The position numbers and the translations under genes were made by a program. The notes beneath the pieces are model-generated. The model was not told where the DNA came from, made no database searches, and saw nothing but the letters and a program-made list of their open reading frames with translations. Source: Edaphochlamys debaryana (lineage: Eukaryota > Chlorophyta > Chlorophyceae > Chlamydomonadales). Taken from it: a stretch of 64,000 nucleotides of DNA. The first letter of the stretch is position 1, and every line of letters begins with the position of its first letter. Positions 21,101-32,000 of this stretch are shown here, piece by piece. The stretch is from positions 682,001 to 746,000 of the forward strand of contig JAEHOE010000034.1 of assembly GCA_016858145.1 (NCBI GenBank), in the 5' to 3' direction.

Positions 21101-24100
21101 CGGCGGGCGCGGAGCGGCAGCGGCGCAGGGCCCTGCGCACCGTGCCGGTGGTGGGGGCCACCGTGTGCTCCCTGCTGCAGCCGGGGCTCGAGGTGTGGCA
21201 CAGGCAGGGGTGGGCAGGGGCGCAGCGGCCGGGTGCCTTCCAACGCCAAGGGCCCCAGGCGTGCGCCTGCCGCAGCTCACGCCTGATGACACGCAGGGCT
21301 GGGCAGGGGTGGGGTGGGGTGGGGTGGGGAGGCACAGCGGCAGGGCGCCGTCCTGCGCCAGCTCTGTAGCCTACCGGAGCTCACCCCTCAACCTTGCGTA
21401 CAGCAGTCTTGCCCGGGTCAAGGGGCCCTCGTAAATCGCTTTTTTCCGCGTTAATCCGCTGGTTGCCTCGTTCCGCCCCTCCCCCCCGCCCCCCCCCCCA
21501 GGACGCCTGCGGCGGCGGCTTCACGGTGGTGGTGCTGGACGAGGCCTCGCAGATGACGGAGCCGCTGTGTCTGGTGCCGCTGCTGAGGGCGAGGGCCAGG
21601 TGCGGTGCTGGGGTGCTAGGGTGCGGGGTGCGGGTGCGGGGGCTAAGCATGGGGGGCCAGGGGCAGAGGCGAAGCCCTTGCGCTGCACCTGCTCAATAAT
21701 AATAATAATAATAATAATAGCTACGCAACGGGCGAACCCGTGCGTGCCCCACTTCGGGGTTAAGGGGGCGGGGCAGAATCAACGCCCCACCACCGGCCAC
21801 TTCCTTGGCCGCACCCGCACCTGCTCAAATGTTCCCTCTGTTGCCGGACCACTTGCCGGCTGCCTGGCGTGCACAGCGCCTATTCACTCGGTACCGTCTT
21901 CAAGGCTTCAAGGATTATCCCGCCACCCCGTCTCTCCCGACAGGTTCCTGGTGGCCGCGGGCGACCCCCTGCAGCTGCCGCCCGTCATCGCCTCCCCCGC
22001 CACCCTCACGCCAGCGCCCGGATCATCAGCCACGGGCGGGGTTGCGGGCGGCCCCGGCGGCGCTGGCCCCGCGGGTGGCGGCCACCTGGACAGCCTGCTG
22101 CGGCCGCTGTTCGTGCGGCTGTCGCAGCTGGGGCACGACCCACACCTGCTCAGCTTCCAGTACAGGTGGGGCAGGGGCGGCAGGCACCGCAACGGCAGCG
22201 GGGTGCAAGACGGCAGCCCTCGGCAGGAAGACGTCGAGGACATTGGGACACACGTGCATGCCCAAAATGCCACGGCGCCGACTGCCGCCAGGCAGCAGCA
22301 GGCGCCTCGTGTCGAGGCCGTCCCTAACGTTATGTCGAACCGTCATGATCTTGCTGCACATTAAGTTACCCGTATGGTACCCAGACCGCGAGTAGCCCCA
22401 TGGCGCACGCCCTCTTGCTTCGTTCATCTGTGATGCCCCCAGGTGCCACCCGCTGCTGTCCGGCATCGCCAACGCCGCCTTCTACGGCGGCCGCCTGAGG
22501 GACGGCTGCAGCGCCCATCAGCGCCCGCGCCTGCTGCCGCGCCTGCCCGCCCTGGCCGTGGTGGAGGGCGGCGGAGCGGTGTGCGTGGACGGGGCCACAC
22601 GCAGCAGCTACAACCTGGCGGAGGTGCGTGGGGGGAGGTGAGGGGGGCAGGATGGGGGAGGGGGTGGAGGAGGGGGTGAAGCTGGAGCTGTTGAGGGCGA
22701 GGAGGGGACGAGGGGAGGTCGGAGTGCTGGTGCCTAGTTAGCCGGTTGGTTGATGTCTCGTCTTGGGATGCGAAGTGGGGACAGCCAGCGCCACCCTGTG
22801 CAGCTGCTCGGCCCCACCAGGCTGCGCCACACGCCCTGGGCCTGCCGCACACAGCTCTGTCTCTACACCTCGTCTACCCGTTCTTTAATCCCCCCTTTCT
22901 CCGCCAAGGCTCTCCGACACGTTGTTATGGTCATAACGTCCCTCTCCCGCCCCCTCAGGCCCAGCTGGTGGCCCGGGCCGTGGCTGCGCTGCTGCGGCAG
23001 GGGGTGGCGGCGGAGGCGGTGGGGGTCATCTGCTTCTACCGGGCGCAGGTGGGGGGGGAGCGAGGGGGCGGGCGGGCGGGGCAAGGGCTTGCCGGTACAC
23101 ACCATGCAGGAGAGTGGGCGTCTCAGTAGGCTCAGTGTGGCTCCCAAACCTGTCATCATCTTCCCTCATCCCTGGGCGCCTCTCGTCACCGCAGGTGAAT
23201 GCCGTCCGCAGGGCGCTGCAGCAGCTGGCACCGGACACGCGCCCACCGCAGGCCCCGCCCCAGGGCCAGGACCAGGGCCAGGGCGGCGGTAGCGGTGAGG
23301 ACGGTGGCGGCGGCGGGGACGCTGGCGGCCGCGGCGGGAGCGCTGTGGACGTGCAGGTGGCCACGGTGGACTCATTCCAGGTGGGTTGACGCGGTCGCTG
23401 GCACCTCTGCCCTGAGCTTGTCCACATAACCATGTATCCCTTGACGCCTCGAGGCCACCCGCGGTTGGCCCAACCGCCAACCACCAACAGCTAACACCAA
23501 CCGCCGCAGGGCGCCGAGAAGGAGGTCATCCTGCTGGCCACCACGGTGTCGCGGGCGGCGGACTTTGCGGCCGACGCCAAGCGGCTCAACGTGGCCCTCA
23601 CTCGCGGTAGGGGCAAGGTCTTAAGAGGCAGCTTGCTGGGCCATGGCCCCACACACAGCCCAGCACTGGCCATGTACGTGGATCCAACCCAAGCATAGGG
23701 GCAGGGGCTGCGAAGGCTAACTGCGGAGCAATGACCCCGTTGCAGGGCAGGGATTTGGTAACCTTCCACCTGTCTCCGTGCTTGTCCGTGTGACATGGGC
23801 TCTCCACTTCTCCGCCCCGCGCCTCTCCCTCCACCCCTATCTCTCCCCTCCCCATCCCCATCCCCTCCCCCCCCCGCAGGCCGGCGGCACCTGGTGCTGG
23901 TGGGCTCCTCGGCGGCGCTGTCCAGCACCTCCCCCGTCTTCCGCAACATCATCACCATGGCGCAGGTGGGGCCCTGCATGCGTGCCTCTCGAGTGGCGAG
24001 TCCACGCCCGGGATCTGGTTGCGGCGCGCACCGTGCGCCCTTCCCAGCCAGGGCCCGCCCCACGAGCGGCAGGAGCAGCTCCCAAACCCCAAACCCCAAA

Positions 24101-25796
24101 CCCACACATACCCAACCTGCCCCGACCGCACCCTGCACTGCACTGCACTGGCTTGCCAACTCCATCCCAACCCAATCGGCCCTGACCGTACCTCGCCCTG
24201 CCCTGAACCCCACACGCGCCCGCACCCGCAGGGGGCCATGCGCCAGGGCACAGCCCTGACAACACCCTGCCCGGTTCTGTCTTCGCAACTCCATCCAAAC
24301 CTCACCAGCCCTGACCATAGTCCTGCCCTGACCCCCACACGTACCCGCATCCGCGCCCGCACCCGCAGGAGGCCATGCGACCGGGCGGCCACGGGGACGC
24401 TGTCTACGTGTCGGCCGCGGGGCTGCATCGCCTGCTCGAGGCGACCGAGGACGAGGGGCCGGACCGTGGTGCGGGCGGCGGGGCGGGCGGGCGGACGCCG
24501 ACGCGGCTGCACGCGCCGCCGCCGCAGCAGGAGCAGCGTCAGTGGCAGCAGCCGCCGCCGGGGCAGGGCTTCGGGACGATGCCGCAGCCACAGCATGCGC
24601 AGCAGGGGCACCAGGGGCATCAGGCTCAGCACGTGACGATGACGTCATGGCCAGGGCAGCAGGGCCAGCAGGCTTGGCCGCCGCCGCAGGGCCAGGGCTG
24701 GGGCCCACGACAGCTGCCGCCGCAGGGGCCACCACCGCAGCAGCAAGGCCAGCCCTGGCGCCCACAACAGGCTGTGCCAGAATGGGCCCAACCACAGAAC
24801 CAGCCGCCGCAGCCGCAGCCGCACCCGCCCTGGCAGCCCCAGCGCGCTCCCCGGGCAGCCTGGCCCCCGCCTTGCGGCCCCGGCGCAGCCCCAGCAGGGC
24901 CGGGCCCCAGCCCCATCCACCCACCACACGTGCAGGCCTCGCCCCTGCCGCAGGCCCAGGCCCAGACCCACGCCTCCAGTGGGCCTGGCACTGGGCCCGC
25001 GCGGGCCCAGGCGGCCCAGGCCTGGCAGCACCGGGCCCCATTGGGGTACCGTGACCCAATGCAGGAGCATGACAGCAAGGGCGGCTGGGATGGCGATGCA
25101 GCCCTCACCGACCCGTCATCTGGGCCTCAGCCGCAGCACGCACGGGAGCCACCAAGGCCGCCACAACACCAGGGCATGCAGACATCAGCTACGGCCGGGG
25201 CCCCATCACCTTGGCAGCAGCACCCGCAACCGCCGCACGTTCATAGCCAGCCGCTACAGGCAGCGGCCCGCACGCCCCCTCCCGGCGCGAGCGCAGGTGC
25301 AGGGGAAGCCGGGGTGGCGGCGGCAGAGGGAAGCGGGGTGGCGGCGGCGGCTGAGCCCGGCTCCGAGCGGCGGGGCTCGCGGCTGTTCTCCTGGCGGCGT
25401 GACGCCGGGGCCCCGCAGCCGTCTCCCCTAGCAAGCCTGCCGGCAGGCGGCTGGATGCGTGATGGTGCAGAGGAGACCATGAGGCTGGATCGGGGCCTCG
25501 ACCAGGCTGGACAAGGGGGCGTTCCAGCGGCAGAGCCGACGCTCCAGGAGCGGAGAGCCCTGTTGCAAAGGGCGCGCACCAGCCAACCACCGCAGGCCGT
25601 ACCTGCGGTTGAGACACGTGGCCCGACCACGTCAGGGGCGGATGCGGCGGTTCAGAGGTCTCGGCAGGGGTCAGCGGCGTGGGTATCAGCGCTTGGCGGA
25701 GGTGGGGAAGCTCCAGCGGAGACGCTGGGCGGCGGCGTGGAGGCAGGGGAGGAGGAGGGGGACTCGCCAGGGGCGCTGGACTTCAGCTTCTTCTGA
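15176..25796 (+). CDS. ZGRF1: ZGRF1-like 5'-3' DNA helicase (SF1, UPF1-like)
   Basis: Fifteen exons (15176-17721, 17858-18394, 18631-18837, 18980-20016, 20179-20414, 20570-20698, 21046-21192, 21502-21599, 21944-22165, 22443-22623, 22959-23048, 23195-23380, 23510-23606, 23880-23965, 24369-25796) give 2408 residues. The N-terminus (~3-75, YTKHLAKKRKTWEDGFLVV) is the DUF2439 domain that opens ZGRF1. The helicase core has Walker A GPFGSGKSS (~1443), Walker B DEAS (~1626), GDPLQLPPV, DSFQGAEKEV and RLNVALTRGRRHL. The region before the core (SRLKNTGKYDLWIISSDP) also resembles ZGRF1. Long Pro/Gln/Gly-rich linkers fill residues ~85-845 and the last ~450. No GRF zinc finger (Cys-rich) is visible. Human ZGRF1 acts in crosslink repair and recombination; a similar nuclear role is inferred. 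Confidence 0.85.
21695..21719. repeat. (AAT)8 microsatellite
   Basis: Uninterrupted AAT triplets, about 25 bases, in the intron between helicase exons 8 and 9. It is strikingly AT-rich for this region. Confidence 0.95.
24121..24384. repeat. Tandem duplication of intron end with acceptor
   Basis: Two diverged units of about 130-138 bases share, in order, AACTCCATCC, CCCTGACC, CCTGCCCTGA, CCCCACACG and CGCACCCGCAG, then G-GGCCATGCG. Each ends in a good acceptor, at 24231 and 24368. Only the second opens the long in-frame last exon of the helicase. Confidence 0.75.
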
Positions 25797-26248
25797 GGCC
25801 TGCTGGTACCTAGAGAAGCCTCTTGATTGCTTTCGGAAGGAGAATGCGTCGGTTCAAGCGATGCTGAGATGAGCGTCGTGAGGTGTGTGTCGGCAGGTGG
25901 CGAGAGGGGACCAGGGGGAGCAGGATGGCCACAGCAGCAGATGGTCGCGGCAGGAACAACAGGCAGGGTGTGCAAGCTGGTGTAAGCGCAGGGTGCTGAG
26001 GTGGTCAGATGACAGGCTGTAAATGGAGGACTCCACCCTCAGCCGACCCCCCAACGGGGGCCCCAAACCCGCACACTGGTACGGATTCCCCGAGAGATGG
26101 AAGGGGCGCGCGCGGGAAGCTTCCGACGCCCCCACTTTCTCAACACCCCCAGCAACTTGCGACTTTGCATGCTCTCACTCCACCTGTAGACACTTGGGAC
26201 ACGCCGCGAGAGGCAAAGGTCCGCATTCTTTAGCAGCGGCACGGCACC
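25797..26248. other. Intergenic between helicase and IFT27
   Basis: Contains the helicase 3' UTR with TGTAA at 25981-25985 and 26018-26022, then the IFT27 promoter/5' UTR in about 230 bases. I see no other feature. Confidence 0.55.
25981..25985 (+). terminator. TGTAA polyadenylation signal for helicase gene
   Basis: Lies 185 bases after the TGA at 25796. A second TGTAA follows at 26018-26022. Confidence 0.6.
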
Positions 26249-27643
26249 ATGGTTAAAGTAAACAAGCCTATTGACAGCTGAGTATTTTTCAGCTAGATGG
26301 GGTCTGCAAGGGGGCAGAGACTCGGCTTCGTGGCTGGAGCTCACATCGACTTCGGTTCATTCCCGCAGTCACCGCGACGCTAAGATGCAAGGTGGCGGTA
26401 GTAGGTGGGTGCTTGCTGCAAGGAATGCGCTTGTCATGTCGTGCTGGAGCTCACTCTGTTTGGGGACGCGCAGGCGAGGCGTCCGTGGGCAAGTCCTCGC
26501 TCATATCCATGTTCACAAGTAAAGGAGCCAAGTTCCCCAAGCAGTACTTGATGGTAGGTTCTCTGCTCTTGCTGGAGCTGGTGTCGGGTGCTGACCGGCA
26601 TGTTGGACCGGGACATGCTGCGCGTGCAGACCAGCGGCGTGGAGGTGGTGGTGGCGCCGGTGATCATTCCAGACACCACGGTCCAGGTGGAGCTGTTCCT
26701 CCTAGACACGGCAGGGAATGACCTGTACAAGGAGCAGATATCCCAATACTGGAATGGCGTCTACTACGCCATGATGGTGTTCGACGTCAGCTCCATGGAG
26801 TCCTTCGAGGCGTGCAAGGCTTGGTTTGAGCTCCTGAAGTCGGCAAGGTACTGCGGCAGGGCGCGGGGGACGGCGGGCGGGGGCCAGGGTGGGGGAGGCG
26901 GGCATGCGGGGGCGGGGACCGGGTCCCTACCCTCCGCCTGAACCCTGGGCCTTCAACCCCCGCCTCAGCCCACAACCTTTTTCCCCCTCTCCTCACTCCA
27001 TCTGCACCTCACGCCGCGCCCTCTTTTCCTGCGCAGGCCGGACCGCGAGCGGCCTCTGCGGGCGGTGCTGGTGGCCAACAAGGTGGACCTGCCCCCCCAG
27101 CGGCACCAGGTCCGCATCGAGATGGCGCAGGAGTGGGCCACCAACAACGGACTGGACTTCTTCGACGTCGCGGCGGTGAGGCCGCGGCAGGGGGGAAGGG
27201 GCAGAGGACAGGGGGGGCCGCGGAGGCTATGGGGACCTGTGGAGGTGGGGAGGGCGCGGGAGGGAGGGCGGGGTTGGGGCAGAGGATATGGGGGGCCGTG
27301 GTGGCAGGGAGGGTGCGGCAGGGGAGGGCAGGGCGCTACGGCAGGGCAGGCACCGAGGGCGAGCGGGACCACTGCCCTGTCCGTGGAGAGGCCCCCGCAG
27401 GGGCCACGGGCGGGGAACCCACAACGCAGGCGCGAGACGGGCGTGTAGCTCGCCCGCAGCTAGGGCCACGGCCGACCCCACGCGCCCAACCTCCCCCTGC
27501 TGCCCCCCCTCCCCCCCCCCCCCCAGGCCCCCCCCGGCAAGGACATCGACGCGCCCTTCATGAACCTGGCCACGGCCTTCTACAAGAACTACGAGGACAA
27601 GACGGCCGCGTTCCAGGCCTCATGCTCCAGCTACGGAGGCTAA
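26249..27643 (+). CDS. IFT27: IFT27, Rab-like small GTPase of intraflagellar transport
   Basis: Six exons (26249-26276, 26369-26404, 26474-26553, 26630-26847, 27037-27175, 27527-27643 TAA) give 205 residues, about the size of Chlamydomonas IFT27. G motifs are Walker A GEASVGKSS (22-30), DTAGN (74-78) and NKVD (135-138). Diagnostic stretches are LISMFTSKGAKFPKQY and YKEQISQYWNGVYYAMMVFD. There are no C-terminal prenylation cysteines, as known for IFT27. The protein works with IFT25 in IFT complex B, in cilia. The start fits the family N-terminus only if intron 1 runs from a GC donor after ...PIDI's first base (GACA|GCTGAG) to the acceptor at 26368; both GT choices in exon 1 are out of phase. 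A poly-C tract precedes the last exon. Confidence 0.93.
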
Positions 27644-28305
27644 GCGGAGGGCCCAATGCTGCAACTGCGGAGGCCAGGGGCCTCCAGCGATTGGGGCGGT
27701 CGCAGCGCAGGCGTCCAGCCGTTGGGGCAGTCGTTGGGCCTTCCATGCCGCTTGTTCGATCCTCGGAGGCTTAAGGCCTCCTGCCCTAGCTACGGAGGCT
27801 TCCAGGCTTCCTTGTGAACCCCTACGGCTTAGGGCCGTCCGAACGCGGCGGCGGCCGTGGAGGGAGCGCGGGCCTCATGCCGAGACTGCGTGCACGGCTG
27901 GAGTGGAGAGCGGCCGAGGGTCAGCTGGGGCTGGCTCGAGCGGCTGTGGCGGAGGCCCGAGCGGATGAGGAGCTGCGGAGGGGACGGCCGGGTACTGAGG
28001 GAGAGGGTCACATGGCCGAGCGGGTGGAGAGCGGCCGGCCTGGTGTGCGAATCGGAGCGGGGCCCTCAAACGGGCCTTCGCTACAACCAAGCGTAAGGCG
28101 CGTAACGAGTTTCTGGGACCTATGGTCGACCGGCTGCGTCTGGAGCTGCCTGGGTGGAGCTGGGGCTGGGGGACCACAGGGATGGAACCGTTGAGGTGTA
28201 GAGGAAGGAGTTAGGGACTGTTGTCTGGTGGAGGAGAAGTGTGGGTGGCCACACGACAGGCAAGGCGACAGGCAAGGCGTACATAAGCCATGCACGACGT
28301 GTGCG

Positions 28306-28310
28306 TGTAA
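28306..28310 (+). terminator. TGTAA polyadenylation signal for IFT27
   Basis: First TGTAA after the IFT27 stop, 663 bases downstream. This would be a long 3' UTR, so confidence is moderate. Confidence 0.4.
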
Positions 28311-28438
28311 CGAGACGGACAGCACTGAGGTCCGCACGCTGCTGCAGTGCCAGTCAGGGGTGGTCACCCCTGGTGCCGGTATGCAATGGGTATGCCATGA
28401 CTCGGCAACATGGCTGAGAGGCGTGTGAGCTAAGCTCT

Positions 28439-28990
28439 GGCAGCAGGGGCAGGTTGCTGTCGCCGGAGACCGTGCGAGGCACGCCGCCCTGACCCTTAGA
28501 GCAGAGGCCCCTTAGAGCAGGGCCAAGCCCTTGTGACACTCGTCCCTCGGCCCTCCACCCCGCTCGACAGCACTCGCACGTCCACTCCGATGCCGCACTC
28601 AAGTTGGCGCAGTGCAACTGACCTAGCATGATGTCACCCCCCTCCATCGTCCTAACTGCACGTTGCATGGCTCATAGCAGGGGCAGGTTGGGCAGGTTGC
28701 TGCTGCGGCTTTGGACGCGAGTCTGTCCACTCTGAGAGACTGGAGACCAGCTTACAACAGAGGCCCTTCGGGTCCAAGCCTTTGCGACCATTCATTCCTC
28801 TGCAGACCTCTTCCACCTCCCATCTCCCCGTCGCCGTCCCGCGCTTCCGTCTTGTCAGACTGCCAAACCCTCAATGTACGCTCACTCCGTCCAGCGCAAC
28901 GACATGGCTTACGCCTACCTGTGCACCTTCTCTGCTCTCTACCGCGCTCAGCTGCCGCCCCTCAGCGAAGCTAGTGCACTGCAAGTGGGG
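28439..28990. repeat. Diverged tandem duplication
   Basis: Two segments, starting near 28439 and 28674, share the ordered words GCAGGGGCAGGTTG, CAGAGGCCC, CCAAGCC-TTG-GAC, a G-CA-TGCAA run and GATGTC-CCCCCTC. Divergence and indels are considerable. It overlaps the 3' flank of the prolyl hydroxylase gene. Confidence 0.4.
28752..28756 (-). terminator. TGTAA polyadenylation signal for prolyl hydroxylase
   Basis: TTACA on the plus strand, 314 bases past the minus-strand stop. Another TGTAA overlaps the stop codon itself (GTGTAA, 29074-29070) and would leave almost no 3' UTR. Confidence 0.45.
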
Positions 28991-29069
28991 CCATGGCATA
29001 GCAACACAACACTGCTGCGGGGTACTGATGTCGCCCCCCTCTGTTGTCCACCCTCCCTCCATCGCTGGC

Positions 29070-32000
29070 TTACACCACGTGGAAAGGCGCCAGCTCGCTA
29101 GAGTTGAAGATAAGGAAGCCAATCTGCAGGGGGGGGGTGTTGGAGGAGGGGGCCGGGGCGTTGCGAAAAGAGGAAGGCACACAGCGCCAAGTGCAAGCGG
29201 CAACACCCATTCCCTAGCCCCCACCCCCAGCCCCAGCCCCAAGGGCAGACCCACGTTCTCGCGGTTCCTGTTGTAGCAAGCCGCGTCGTTCTCGGCGCAC
29301 ACGGTGCATGCGCCGCACGTCTTGCGGCACACGCCCGGCGACACGGCATTCACAATCATGTAGTCTTTATTCTGCGTGGATAGAGAGACACGGATAGGTA
29401 GGGGCTGGACAGGGACACAGGGACAGTGTCCAAACCTTTGCCAGGCCACTCCGTACGGGAGACACCCCCGGGCTGGATGGTAGGGTTGACGGGGGTTCCC
29501 TATGACAGCCGTGCCGTCCTCCGTACGAGCGCCATCCCCCCCACCCGGCCAACCCCCCTCGCCCCTCGCCCCGCCCGGCTCTCGCCTTCTCGCAGTCGCC
29601 CCTGGCCGCCCACTCGGCGCACGAGTCGCTCTCGTCGTAGCACACGCCCGGGTCCCGCAAGTAGGGCTCGTGCCGGCGCCCCGGCGCCATCTCGCCCGCG
29701 CGGAACGGCTTGGCGTGAATCCACTTGGTCGCCGTCCACTTGACGCCCTGTGTCAACAGAGCGACGCCAGGTGATGATAAGATTGTGAGCGGCGATGCCA
29801 CAATGTTAAAAGGGCAAGGGAGCCATGTGCATAGAGGGGATATGCAAGCTGCAGGTTGGAGATGTCGTGTGGATCGATCTGCACCCCCAGGCCCGCACGG
29901 ACACTTCGCTCCACGCTCACGCTGATCACGGGGCACCCCGTGTGGCTGGCGTGGAAGTCTTCGCTCTGGCCGTCCGGGTTGATGGACCTGGGGGTGTGCG
30001 GGCCAACAACAGGTCAGCTGCTGGCACTCCTCCAAAGCCTGGAACCCCCTCCCAGTTCAAGGTAGCATTCGGTAGTGTTGAAAAGCCCGTGAGACTGCTT
30101 CTGTCGCTCACCAGAACAGCAGCGCGTCTCCCCGCTTTGGGGCGAAGGCCACGTGGCCCTGGGCGCACTGGGAGAAGTTGGCGCCGTGCCTGGGGGGGGG
30201 CGGGGCGGCGTGGGGCAAGGGAGACTGGATACCGGCAGGTATGTGAGCCAAGGCCAGGACACAGCGAGGCGTGCTTACGTGGCACTGGTGTGCTGGCCCT
30301 ATTCTAGCAATATGTGGGAAGCCCAAGCAAGACCCGGGCTGTGCGTAGATGGCGGCGGCTGCCTCACTGCACGACATGTGTGCCTCAAGTCAAGGCGAGA
30401 GCTGTGGCTTTACGCGGCGACCCACTCACGTGGTGGCGAGGCTGGGGTCGACCCACTGGGAGTCCGGGAAGGCGGTCTCGCCGCCCACCTCGGGCTCGTT
30501 CAGGTAGATGAGCACCTGGGGTGGGGGGTGGGGGTGGGAACGCGTGTTTGTTGCTAAACGGGACCGCGTCGCCTGCGCCTGAGAAGCTTGCTTGTAGGAG
30601 AAGGGGTTCGGAGGAAGCAGAAGCACAGTGCTGAGCCTGGTGCTGAGACCAGGTGCACATGCGGGAAAGGCAGGGCGCCCCTAAGTGCCCGTCCCATGCA
30701 GCCCATCCAGCTGAGTCCATGGGCAGCGCCGTACGCATCCCAGCCCTCCCCCCCTTCCCCCCCCGCCCCACCGTGGCCACGCGCACGCCCGCCTCTGGGT
30801 CCACCAGCGTGTCGGCATGCACCTTGTACTGCTGGCCGATGCCGTACCGGAGGATCTGCCGTACAGCGCACACGTGGAGTGATTAGCCACTCACCGCGAT
30901 AACCAGAGACTTCGCACAGGATCCCCCGGCAGCCAACCGCGTCACCTCCCTCTCCCTCCCTGCCTACCTCTCCCCGCTGTCTTCCCTCCTCCTACCCCCC
31001 CGGCCCCCCTGCGTCACCTCCTCCTACCCCCGTCTGCCTCTCCTCTCTCCTCCTACCCCCCCCACCTGCGTGTCCTCCTGGTGCACCACGGGGATCTGCG
31101 TCCACGCCGCCACCCGGTTCTCCACGCGCTCCACCACCACGTCCTGGTAGCGCTTCAGGAAGGTGCCGTAGCTCTGGGGGGGGGTTAAGAGAGTTCGGTG
31201 CCGGTACCAGCTGAATTGACAGAGCAAGCATGCGGTGCCGTATGGTGACTGGCTAGGAAGCCGCACGGGTAGGGGCCAAGGGGCATCGGAAGCGCCCAAG
31301 GCGAGCTGGGTGAGCCACATGTGCCCGCCACTACGGTTCCCCGTGCGGACTGGCCCTGGAGTGATTGGGAGTCGGAACGAGGGAAGCCAGCACTCTCCCT
31401 CCCTGTATGCACCAGGCTTCCGGCCGCCGTCTTCGCCCAAGCTGGCCCCGCACCCCGCCCCGCCCAGAACACACCGTGCGGTAGTTGTCCTCCACGCTCT
31501 GCCCGTTGGCGCCAACCACCGTGGACCGCTTCATCTGGGGGGCGAAGGAGGAAGGTGCTTCAGACGAAGAGGGCCGGCCTGCGTGTCTCCATCCGGCAGC
31601 CCGAGGGTCGCTGCCTGACTGCGCTTGGTGCCTCCTTCGCCCCTCTTGGCCCGTCGCCCCTCCCTCCAGCACGAGCAACATCCCAACTGCCCTCCAGACC
31701 CCACCTGCGGCGCCGCTAGCTCAATCATGTGCTTAGCCTCCAGCTCCGTTATGAAGTTGTGGTAGATGAAGACGCGGGGGTGCCAGGCCACGTGCTGTGT
31801 GGGGAGTGGTGGGGGGTTCGGCTTTGTGCGTTGATGGCTGCTCGACCAAGCCAGGGCCACGTCACCTCGGCAGAAAGCCGGGCAGCCTTTTTATGTGTGG
31901 AGGTCGGGGCCCCGGGGCAGGGAGGTTTGGAAGGACATGGGCGGGAAAGGTCAGCTGTACCGGGTACGGATGCCGCCGCGAGCGTCCGACCGAGGGCCAG

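Larger units (their letters stand above)
27644..29069. other. Convergent intergenic, IFT27 / prolyl hydroxylase
   Basis: Just after IFT27 there are degenerate repeats of the words GCTACGGAGGCT and GGCCTCC (27628-27815). A diverged duplication lies at 28439-28990. Polyadenylation signals are at 28306 (+) and 28752 (-). No supported exon was found; the ORFs here lack splice context. Confidence 0.45.

Noticed and set aside
23491..25059. 522-residue minus-strand ORF
   Set aside because: It lies opposite helicase exons and introns, has no family resemblance, and is a shadow caused by high GC content.
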